Source: Candidatus Aenigmarchaeota archaeon LH_S4 (lineage in GTDB: Archaea > Aenigmatarchaeota > Aenigmatarchaeia > QMZS01). From it: a stretch of DNA of 33,507 nt. Positions 7,669 through 16,100 of the stretch are shown one piece after another (position 1 is the first letter of the stretch; the number at the start of each line of letters is the position of its first letter). The stretch covers positions 1 through 33,507 of the forward strand of contig JAGXOI010000005.1 in assembly GCA_023659975.1 (NCBI GenBank). Reading direction: 5' to 3'. Both the position numbers and the translations under genes were made by a program. The notes below the pieces were generated by a model. That model worked only from the letters and a program-made list of their open reading frames with translations. It made no database searches and was not told where the DNA came from.

Positions 7669-8910
7669 ATGGCATTAACTAAAGAACAGTTAGTTGGGTA
7701 TTATTCAAATGAGAAATTACAGGAAATTCTCTGGAATTTCGGGAAAAATAGGGAGTTTGTCGCAAGAAATATTGAAGGGCAGTATTTTAAAAGACCAAAT
7801 ATGCTTCTTTACCCAAAAGATGTTTTGAGGCAGGTGGAACTTGGAGCTGTTTCTTTTCACTGTTCTGTTGAGAGATGGAGAAACCCATTATTGGTAAATG
7901 AAAGAAATTATAATGAACAGAGAATTGGTTCTGATTGGGTTATTGATATTGATTCAGACAAAGGAATTGAGGAAGCAAAAATTGCTGCAAAACTTGTAAG
8001 AGATTTTCTGGATAAATATAAAGTTGGTTATTTGTTAAAGTTTTCTGGTAGAAGGGGTTTCCACTTCTGTGTTTTTTGGGAAAATTTTCCTGCAGAGATT
8101 AACTATAATAAGACAGAGAATTTATATCCAGAACTCCAAAAAATTTTGGCAAGTTTTTTAAGGGAGCAAATCAGAAACAATTTGTGGGCTGAGCTTGTAA
8201 AACATGCGGGATCAATAAAAGAATTAACAAATGGCAAAGCAATAGAGGGCATAGACCCCTTTAAATTTACTGAGGTTGAAAAAGATTGGAGTATAAGGCA
8301 TTTGTTTAGAGCTCCTTACTCCTTACACGAAAAAACCGGATTAGTTTCTATTTTAATAAAACCGGAAAACCTAGAAAATTTCAAGGTAGAAGATGCAAAA
8401 ATTGAGAAAGTAAAGTTTGAAGAAATTGAATTAAAGAGAGAAGATGCAACAAAATTAGTAGTTGACGCTTATGACTGGAGTGCAAAACAAAGAGAAAAAA
8501 CAGAATTAAAACCAAGAAAGGAAGTAGTATTATATAGGGGAAAAATCAGTCCTGAAAATTTTCCTCCATGCATTCAAAAAATTCTGAGTGGAATTCCTGA
8601 TGGTAGAAAGAGAAGCGTATTTACTTTGATAACTTTCTTGAAAAGTTGCAATTGGCCTATGGTAGAAATTGAAAAAACTGTTTTAGAATGGGGGAAGAAG
8701 GTTGGATTACAGGAAAATTATATAAAATCACAGTTAACTTGGCATAAAAAACAGAAAAAAAATATTTTATCCCCAAACTGCAAAAATGATCTATTCTATA
8801 AGGATATAGGAATATGCAAACCTTTACCCCTCTGCGAAAAAATAAAAAATCCAATTAATTTTGCAATTTTAAAAGTTTCCGGAAGAAAGAAGAAGAGGAG
8901 AAAGAAATAA
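7669..8910 (+). CDS. priS: Archaeal/eukaryotic-type DNA primase: PriS catalytic domain fused to a PriL-CTD-like Fe-S domain
   Basis: PriS motifs DWVIDIDSD and LLKFSGRRGFHFCVFW; C-terminal extension PPCIQKILSGIPDGRKRSVFTLITFLKSC...SPNCKNDLFYKDIGICKPLPLCEKIKNPINF. Confidence 0.85.
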   Translation: MALTKEQLVGYYSNEKLQEILWNFGKNREFVARNIEGQYFKRPNMLLYPKDVLRQVELGAVSFHCSVERWRNPLLVNERNYNEQRIGSDWVIDIDSDKGIEEAKIAAKLVRDFLDKYKVGYLLKFSGRRGFHFCVFWENFPAEINYNKTENLYPELQKILASFLREQIRNNLWAELVKHAGSIKELTNGKAIEGIDPFKFTEVEKDWSIRHLFRAPYSLHEKTGLVSILIKPENLENFKVEDAKIEKVKFEEIELKREDATKLVVDAYDWSAKQREKTELKPRKEVVLYRGKISPENFPPCIQKILSGIPDGRKRSVFTLITFLKSCNWPMVEIEKTVLEWGKKVGLQENYIKSQLTWHKKQKKNILSPNCKNDLFYKDIGICKPLPLCEKIKNPINFAILKVSGRKKKRRKK

Positions 8911-8912
8911 AA

Positions 8913-9116
8913 TGCGGCTGCCGGGATTTGAACCCGGGTCGCAGGCTGTTTCCAAGGTTTTATTTTTTTTTTTGGATTGAGGGTTTTTATCCTTATTAGC
9001 CAATTTCTCTGTTTGGGGTGCAGTTCTTGTTTTTTCAGAGAACAACCATTTCTAAAGGGTTGCGCCAATAAAAGCCTTGTGGGAAGCCCGAATCCTAACC
9101 ACTAGACTACAGCCGC
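8913..9116 (-). tRNA. tRNA-Gly(CCC), intron-containing (exons 9080..9116 and 8913..8947)
   Basis: Acceptor GCGGCTG/CAGCCGC+A, D-arm GTCTAGTGGTTAGGAT, anticodon stem CGGGC/GCCTG with loop TTCCCAA after splicing, T-arm CCGGGTTCAAATCCCGG. Spliced length 72 nt. Confidence 0.88.
8948..9079 (-). other. 132-nt tRNA intron (position 37/38)
   Basis: Canonical BHB: central helix TTCC/GGAA, 3-nt bulges CA^C and AC^A, outer helix CGGGC/GCCTG, intron helix AAGG(C)TTTTATT/AATAAAACCTT. Confidence 0.82.
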
Positions 9117-9142
9117 ATAAACAAATTATCTTAATTACTCTT

Positions 9143-10153
9143 ATGCTTGAGATAGATGGAAGTTATTTGGAAGGAGGAGGTCAGATTCTGAGAACATCTG
9201 TTGGTTTATCTGCTCTAACAAAAAATCCAATCCACATTTATAATATAAGAGCTAATAGGACTCCTCCTGGATTGAAAGTACAGCACCTCGCAGCAATTTC
9301 TGCTGTTGCTGAGCTTTTTGATGCAGAACTGAAAAATGCTTTTGTTGGCTCCAAAGAACTTTATTTCACTCCTAAAAAAATTTCACTAGATTTTCTGAAA
9401 ATCAAAATAAAAACTGCAGGTTCTGTTGGATTAGTTTTGCAGACAATTTTTCTTTCATCTGCAACAATAAACAAAAATTTGAAAATTGAAATAAGCGGAG
9501 GAGGAACTTTTGGAAAATGGGCTCCTTCTATTATTTATCTCCAGAAAGTTTTTTTACCTGTCCTAAATAAATTTGGATTTAAAGCAAGAGTAAAAATTCT
9601 AAAACATGGTTTTTACCCAAAGGGTGGGGCAAAAGTTGTTGCAGAAATTTTTCCTTCAAAACTAAAAGGTTTTTATATTGGAAGAAGAATAGAAAAAATT
9701 AATGGAATTTCAATTGCCTCGAAAAATTTAAGAAATGCGAAAGTTGCAGAGAGACAGGCAGAAAATGCAAAACAAATTTTAAATAAATTAAACCTTAACA
9801 CAGAAATTAAAAGCAAATATGTTTCTTCCCTCTCTATTGGAACAGGTATTGAATTATGGACAAATCAGACAATTTTTGGGGCAACTTCTCTTGGAGAATT
9901 AGGTAAGAAAGCAGAGGTCGTTGGAAAAGAAGTTGGTGAAAAATTGGTTGGGGAGATAAATTCTGGTGCAACAATTGATAACCACCTTGCAGATCAATTA
10001 ATTCCTTTTATGGCCCTAGCAGAGGGAAGTTCAGGTTACAAAGTTTCTGAATTAACAAACCATACAAAAACAAATATATGGGTTACTGAAAAATTTATTG
10101 ACAGAAAAATTAAAATTAAGAAAGTTGGTAGATTGTTTGAGGTTTTTATTTAA
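9143..10153 (+). CDS. rtcA: RNA 3'-terminal phosphate cyclase
   Basis: MLEIDGSYLEGGGQILRTSVGLSALT...IRANRTPPGLKVQHL; HLADQLIPFMALAEG. The start is trimmed from the 9077 ORF, which overlaps the tRNA. Confidence 0.94.
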   Translation: MLEIDGSYLEGGGQILRTSVGLSALTKNPIHIYNIRANRTPPGLKVQHLAAISAVAELFDAELKNAFVGSKELYFTPKKISLDFLKIKIKTAGSVGLVLQTIFLSSATINKNLKIEISGGGTFGKWAPSIIYLQKVFLPVLNKFGFKARVKILKHGFYPKGGAKVVAEIFPSKLKGFYIGRRIEKINGISIASKNLRNAKVAERQAENAKQILNKLNLNTEIKSKYVSSLSIGTGIELWTNQTIFGATSLGELGKKAEVVGKEVGEKLVGEINSGATIDNHLADQLIPFMALAEGSSGYKVSELTNHTKTNIWVTEKFIDRKIKIKKVGRLFEVFI

Positions 10154-10155
10154 TT

Positions 10156-10410
10156 TTAAATTACCTTATAAACCTTATCATTTTCTCTCACAACTTCGTT
10201 TACTTTTAACCCTATAAACTCTCCAGATTTTGCGTTATCCACATTTTTGTGCTCTATTTGCATTGAATCAACTTTTTGCTGAAAATTTGTTTTGAAACCT
10301 TCTATGGATATACTATCGCCTACAGACAATTCTTTTTCCAGCTCGATTATACCTACACCTATTTTAGAGAAGTATTGTCTTACCTCCCCCACAAATTCTT
10401 TTTCTACCAT
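10156..10410 (-). CDS. Small elongation-factor domain-2-like protein
   Basis: 84 aa; beta-barrel pattern VGEVRQYFSKIGVGIIELEKELSVGDSISIEG...VDNAKSGEFIGLKVNEVVRENDKVYKV. Confidence 0.75.
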   Translation of the reverse strand: MVEKEFVGEVRQYFSKIGVGIIELEKELSVGDSISIEGFKTNFQQKVDSMQIEHKNVDNAKSGEFIGLKVNEVVRENDKVYKVI

Positions 10411-10451
10411 AATAATAAGGCTTTATTATAAAATATTTGCCCCTGCCGGGA

Positions 10452-10492
10452 TTTCCAAACATCTTTTCTTTTTCTAAAAGAAAAGGGATGCC
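10452..10492 (-). other. 41-nt T-loop tRNA intron (59/60)
   Basis: Splits TTCAAA^T. Central helix TTCA/TGGA (one GU), bulges AA^G and AA^T, intron hairpin CATC..CTTTTCTTTT/AAAAAGAAAAG..GATG. Confidence 0.72.
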
Positions 10493-10513
10493 TTTGAACC
10501 CGAGTCTCTGGCT

Positions 10514-10552
10514 TTCTCTTCAATTTAAATTTTAGGTTTTCTAAAGGCTAAC
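10514..10552 (-). other. 39-nt anticodon-loop tRNA intron (37/38)
   Basis: BHB: outer CTGGC/GCCAG, central CTCT/AGAG, bulges CG^G and AA^A. Confidence 0.78.
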
Positions 10553-10568
10553 CGAGAGGCCAGTATCC

Positions 10569-10621
10569 ATAACCCTCTCCTCTTCCTTAATTTTTTTTTA
10601 TTTTCTAAAGAAAGAAGGGTT
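10569..10621 (-). other. Putative 53-nt D-loop tRNA intron; exact splice sites uncertain
   Basis: Inserted between GTCTAGTGGCCA and GGATACTGGC; internal helix AACCCT/AGGGTT. Confidence 0.6.
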
Positions 10622-10671
10622 TGGCCACTAGACTACAGGGGCATAACAAATTAATAAAAATAATCTAAATT

Positions 10672-11181
10672 ATGATATCCCTTTTCTCTGGCTCAATATT
10701 TTCTGATTATCTCTATTATTTGATCCCCTTTATATTCACCTTTGCCCTTGTATTTGGTGTTCTTGCGATTTCAAATGCATTTAAAAATCAGAAAAATGTT
10801 AATGCAATGATTGCCATAGCAATTGCTTTATTTGCAACTATCTACCCTCCTTATACAAAAATTTTATATAACTGGCTCCCTTATCTTTGTATTTTGTTTA
10901 TTGTAATTTTTGTAATCTCAATGTTGAAGGATCTGTTTGTTAAAAGTGAAAAATCCCAAGATAAAAGTGAAAACTCACAACAGAGTTGGCCAGTTTTAAT
11001 TACAGTTGCTATTTTATTTTTGGTTTTTATGTTTGTTTCACCTTCAATTCCTTTACCAAACAGTTCATTGATTTCTTCCGAAGATCTTTTGCTTATTATT
11101 GGACTAGCTTTTATAGCAATAATAATGATTGTTGGCTCAAAAGTAAAATTAGATACTTCAGAAAATAAATCAGAAAAGTAA
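10672..11181 (+). CDS. Multi-pass membrane protein of unknown function
   Basis: Several hydrophobic helices over 169 aa; no family recognised. Confidence 0.6.
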   Translation: MISLFSGSIFSDYLYYLIPFIFTFALVFGVLAISNAFKNQKNVNAMIAIAIALFATIYPPYTKILYNWLPYLCILFIVIFVISMLKDLFVKSEKSQDKSENSQQSWPVLITVAILFLVFMFVSPSIPLPNSSLISSEDLLLIIGLAFIAIIMIVGSKVKLDTSENKSEK

Positions 11182-11185
11182 GAGG

Positions 11186-12121
11186 TTAGTCTCTAATCCC
11201 CTCTTCAGTAACTTTAAAAATTGTTTCTGCATCTGGCAGGCAAGGAGAATCTATCAATTTTACGATTCTTTTTTGTTCCCTACTTTTTCTTAAATATAAT
11301 CTGAAGGTTGCGGCATGCCCAAGTACGTTTCCTCCAATTGGCCTTGTTGGGTCCCCGAACATCATCGCAGGGTCAGACAACACCTGATTTGTTACATAAA
11401 CTGCAAGATTGTAAACTTCAGAAAGTTTCTGCAACTCATGTAAATGTCTGTTCAATTTTTGCTGTCTTGGTGCCAGCTCCCCTCTCCCAGAATAATCACT
11501 TCTAAACATAGAAGTTAAGGAATCCACAACAAGAAGTTTAACATTTTTTTCTTTAATTATATCCTTTACTTTGTCTACAAGTAAAATCTGGTGGTCTGAA
11601 TTATAAGCTCTACCAATGGAGATATTCTTTAAAGTTTTCTCAGGATCTAAACCCAAAGCTGTAGATATTTGCTGGATTCTCTCTGGCCTGAATGTATTTT
11701 CTGTATCAATAAAAAGTGCTGTTCCCCCTAAACCACCTTTTTCTTTTGGCAACTGGGCATTAACTGCTAACTGGAAAGCCAGTTGTGATTTTGAAGAACC
11801 AAAAGCTCCGTGAGCCTCTGTAATTGCCCCTGTTTCTATTCCACCACCGAGTAACTTGTCTAAATTCTTGGAGCCTGTAGTAAGTTTTCCCACTTGTTTT
11901 CTTTTTTCATAGATCTTATCAGCACTCTCAAACCCCATCTCAACAGCACTTCTCGCAGATTCAATAACTTTCTCTGCGGTTCCTTCCCCAACATCAATTG
12001 CATCGCAGATTTCCCCTACAGAAGCAGCAGCAATAGCCATCAAATCCTCATAACCTGCCTCTTTCAGTTTTTCAGCAGTTTTCTCTCCAACTCCAGCAAG
12101 ATTTTTTAGTTCTTTCACCAT
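11186..12121 (-). CDS. radA: DNA repair and recombination protein RadA
   Basis: N-terminal HhH ([20 protein letters not shown]), [74 protein letters not shown]. Confidence 0.95.
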   Translation of the reverse strand: MVKELKNLAGVGEKTAEKLKEAGYEDLMAIAAASVGEICDAIDVGEGTAEKVIESARSAVEMGFESADKIYEKRKQVGKLTTGSKNLDKLLGGGIETGAITEAHGAFGSSKSQLAFQLAVNAQLPKEKGGLGGTALFIDTENTFRPERIQQISTALGLDPEKTLKNISIGRAYNSDHQILLVDKVKDIIKEKNVKLLVVDSLTSMFRSDYSGRGELAPRQQKLNRHLHELQKLSEVYNLAVYVTNQVLSDPAMMFGDPTRPIGGNVLGHAATFRLYLRKSREQKRIVKLIDSPCLPDAETIFKVTEEGIRD

Positions 12122-12163
12122 AATCTAATAAAATTATAAATAAAAGGAAAGTTTTTATCCTTT

Positions 12164-13129
12164 CTAAAACCTAAAAATATAAAATAAAATATAAGAAAAA
12201 ACTCCAGAAAGTGGAGAAAGCAGAATTCCCCTGAGAAACTCAAGAATAACCCAGAGTGTAAGGCTCATTATTAAAGGAAACCAGGCAAGAAAAGCCTTTA
12301 GTAATAAAGAATTTTCAACCCCTTGGGAAATAACAGAACTTAAATTAAGTTCATCAAGTTTTATTGGCTCAACTCTTTCTTCTAAATTCTCTCTTATTTT
12401 ATTTTCCATCGCTAAATATTGCTCTTCTGTTAAATTTGGATACTGTTCTCTTATTTTATTCATTTGCTCATCTATAAATTTATCAGTAAAATTTCCGCTG
12501 ATTATCTGGTTGTTGAAATTTGAGGTCTCTGCTTTAAAAATATTTGATATACTAGAGATTGTGTTATTTAAAAAGAGTTGCTGGTAACTATCATTAACAG
12601 AGAATGAGACAAATGAACCCAAAAAAACAAATAAAAATAAAACAAACAAAGCTTTGGAAACCGCATTACTTCCTACCCTGAATTTCTTCCATTTTTTTAA
12701 TTCCTGTTTATAAGTTTCTCCAAGAGGAATTACATACAAACTTGAGATAAAAAGACCAAGAGCAAAGAACAGAAATAAAACTGAGAAATTAAACAAAAAT
12801 CCGGAGCAGAGAATCGGGATTATCAAAAAATATTTTAATTTATCCAACTTTTTAACTGCTAAATAAGATAAACCTAAACAGAATATAATTAGACCTAAGA
12901 TTGTAGTTAAAATTCCAGTTGAAACAAAAACTTCAAAAATAGAATGCTCCTGTATCCCTAAAGTGAACAATTCTATAAAATTGGCTTGTAGTAAAGTTAA
13001 TGAATTCAGACTAACCCCACCTAGATAAATAATACAAAATCCAACAAAAAACAGAACAGAAACAAAAACAAATTTTGGTAGTTCAGCATTTATATTTTTT
13101 TCATACTCTTCTTCCACTTTACTCTCCAT
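12164..13129 (-). CDS. Multi-pass membrane protein with an extracytoplasmic helical insert
   Basis: Hydrophobic helices at both ends; its start overlaps the end of the giant subtilase ORF by 11 bp (13119..13129). Confidence 0.6.
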   Translation of the reverse strand: MESKVEEEYEKNINAELPKFVFVSVLFFVGFCIIYLGGVSLNSLTLLQANFIELFTLGIQEHSIFEVFVSTGILTTILGLIIFCLGLSYLAVKKLDKLKYFLIIPILCSGFLFNFSVLFLFFALGLFISSLYVIPLGETYKQELKKWKKFRVGSNAVSKALFVLFLFVFLGSFVSFSVNDSYQQLFLNNTISSISNIFKAETSNFNNQIISGNFTDKFIDEQMNKIREQYPNLTEEQYLAMENKIRENLEERVEPIKLDELNLSSVISQGVENSLLLKAFLAWFPLIMSLTLWVILEFLRGILLSPLSGVFSYILFYIFRF

Positions 13130-16100
13130 ATTTTTTCTTTTTTAAATCATCATAATACTTCCTCCACTCTGACAATTTTTGCTCCCTTACTTTTTCCTCT
13201 TCACTCTTACCCTTTCTAAATTTCTTAAATAGCCCTCTTATTTTATCCTCAAAATTACTTTTCCTACTTTGTGCTATATAACCTTTACCGGGCAGGTAAC
13301 CTTTCTTTGGTAAAAATGTGTAAAATACTATTATCCCTACAAGAGCAACTACAAAAATAACTATTACAATAATAAGGAGTTTGGAGGTACCTTTCCTTTT
13401 CTCTAAATTCTCAAGGTCTGCTGAAAGAGAATTCAAATCAACTGGCAAGGAATCTATCAAAGTTTTTGCTTCAATATATTTCCCCTGCTCAATATAATCT
13501 TTTATCTGATTTAGGGTCTGGTTTGCATTTATAATTTCAGATTCAATACCAGAAATATTTTTTCCTTCATTTTTTGCTTTTTCAAATTCCTCGAGAAGAG
13601 ATTGAAATTCTAAACTCAAATTTTCATAATCTTCTTTTATTTTGAGTTTCTCTTCTTCACAAGGCAAAATTATTAAATTGAATTTCTTTGTGAAATTTTT
13701 CTCATCAGAAATTATTTTTAAAGTTTTTTCTTTTACTCCAATTTCCTCATTTTTAGAAATTGAGAAATTCATTTCATATTCTTTTTCTGTGTTTTTAGAC
13801 AAATTAATTTTTGCTGAGGGGATTATAGTTATACCAGATAATTCAGGGTATAAATTGTGTAACTTTCTTTCACCTATATTTTTTATTTTGAATTTTTTTG
13901 TTAACTGCTCTCCCTGTGTAATTGTTACATTTGTTAGATTTATAAATTCAATAGAGAGTTTATAAACAGTTAAAGTAATTGATTTTGTTTTGTTTTTCTC
14001 ATCAGAAATTGCTTTTAAAGTTAAAGAATAGTCTTTTGCTTCAAAATCCTCAGGAATTGAAAAATGTATCTCAAAATTAAGAGTGGAGTCCACAGATAAA
14101 TCTCTTTCAGTTGTTGGTGTAATTGAATAATAACTTGAATTTAGCCCTATTAATTTTAAAGATAAATCGTGCAGTTTTGCATCTCCTGTATTTTTTATTT
14201 TTACATCCAAATCAGCACTCCCACCCTGATTAATTGTAAGTGTTGAAGAGGTTGGTTTCTCAAATGAGAGATCATAGTTTGTTGTGGGAGTCTCATTACC
14301 ATCCCCACCATCTCCATCTGAAGGAGGACTTGTTATTGTTATTTCACCAATTTTTTTAAAATCAGAATATATATTAGTTGCATTTTCAACATCAGACAAC
14401 CTTATGTAAATAGATCTATCTCCAGTAGAACTACATTCAAATCCAGAAGCAGAATAGGTTTCTGAACCACCATCCTCTATTGTTTCATCTTCATCTGCAG
14501 TTTTTACTGTATCACAAACTTTAATTTTAATTTTATCTATAAAAGCATCCCAATCTCCAGTGTTTTCAACATCTACATGAACAGTAAAACTTTTATTAAC
14601 TTCTTTTGAATCTGGGGTATCTTCACCTAGAGAAGCAACTAAATTTCCATATTTAACTACAACATTCTGTTCTTTAGTTTTGTTAAATCTTCCATCGGCA
14701 GAGTAAGTAGTTATGTTTATTGTGTAAGTTCCTTTTTGGGTCCCATTTAAAGTAAAATTTGTCTGGTTCCATTCTCCTCCAGTTAAATTTCCAATTAAAA
14801 CACATTTTGGAGTCTGGTTTTTTATTTCATCTGGCAACTCCAAACAAACCGTAACATTATCTGCACTTAAGTTTCCTAGTTTAGAGACATTTACTTCAAA
14901 GTCAAAAGGATACCCTCTAACTATTTGGCCTAAATCACTTATCACATTTAAATTCAGATTATTTAATAGTTCAAAAGTCAAATTTATATCAGCGATATTT
15001 CCTGCATCATCCAACAAAATATTGTTTGTTGGATTATAAATGATCGTATAATTCTTTCCTTCGGTTAAATTTGTTGTGTTTATCATTCCGGAAAACAAAC
15101 CATTTGAAACATCAAAAGTTAAATTCTGTAAATCCTGTGAATTATTTGTTGAATTCACTAAAGTTAAATTATAAGAAGAGTTCCAAAATTTATCAACGGT
15201 CTGGTTGTCAAAGAAATAAACAGAAAAATTTATCTGGGTTGAGTTATCTGATTCAAGATAATAAACTGGTGAACTTAATCTAGGCAAAGTTTTGTTTGTA
15301 ACAGTTAGATTTAAAGTCAAGTTCAAATAATTAAAAGGCTGACCATTGGAAGAATTTAAATAAATCCAGCCAGAATAATTTCCCGTAGCATTTGGTGAAA
15401 AAACAGTTATATCTAGAATTTTAGAACTTCCTGCTGTAATATTTCTTGGTTCAGAGATAGTTATATTTAATTCACTAAAACTACTATTAGAAATAGTTAA
15501 GTTCTCTAACTTTGAAGTTCCAGTATTATTTACAACAAATAATAAACTCTTTGTCTGATTTAGATTTATAAACAAATTTCTTGTTGTATTGTAAGTTTCT
15601 GTTTCCCCAGCACTTAAACTCTGGTTTCCAATAAAGTAATTTTCCTTCCAGTTTGGCCTGAGTTTTAAAATTGGTGTATCAGACATTATGGTTAAAGGAA
15701 TTTTCATTGTTGGTTTATGAGAAATAATGCTTATTTCTGAAGTATAGTTTCCATCTGTAATCTCTGTTGGTGGAGAAGTTACAGTAAGGGTAACATTAGA
15801 ATAATCTGATGTTAAATTTCCCAACTTTGTGAAATTATTTCCTGATAAATGTATTGTTAAATTATAAGTGAAATTTGTTGTCTGGTTTGTGTTGTTAATT
15901 TTTACTTTCCAATTACCTTCTGTTATTTCGGTACTTGAAATAGTTTCTGTTCCATTTGTTGTTTTGTTTGATTCTACTAAACTATCTGTTGAATTATAAA
16001 GAGATAAATTAATATCCTCTTCTGCATTGGAAATTAGGGAAATATTTATTGAACTAACAGAGTTATCAACATAAAAACTCCACTCTTTTTCTGTTCTATT

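Larger units (their letters stand above)
10438..10642 (-). tRNA. tRNA-Glu(CTC) with three putative introns (exons 10622..10642, 10553..10568, 10493..10513, 10438..10451)
   Basis: Acceptor GCCCCTG/CAGGGGC+A, anticodon stem CTGGC/GCCAG with loop CTCTCGA, T-stem TCGGG/CCCGG with loop TTCAAAT. Removing the three inserts gives 72 nt, equal to the spliced tRNA-Gly here. Confidence 0.8.

Noticed and set aside
8796-9068. 90-aa minus-strand ORF
   Set aside because: Overlaps tRNA-Gly and its intron; no protein-like signature.
8948-9079. Box C/D sRNA inside the tRNA-Gly intron
   Set aside because: A CTGA is present but no convincing C box (RTGATGA) pairs with it at a suitable distance.
9077-9142. N-terminal extension of the rtcA ORF
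   Set aside because: Lies in the antisense of the tRNA-Gly 5' exon; homology to RtcA begins at the ATG at 9143.
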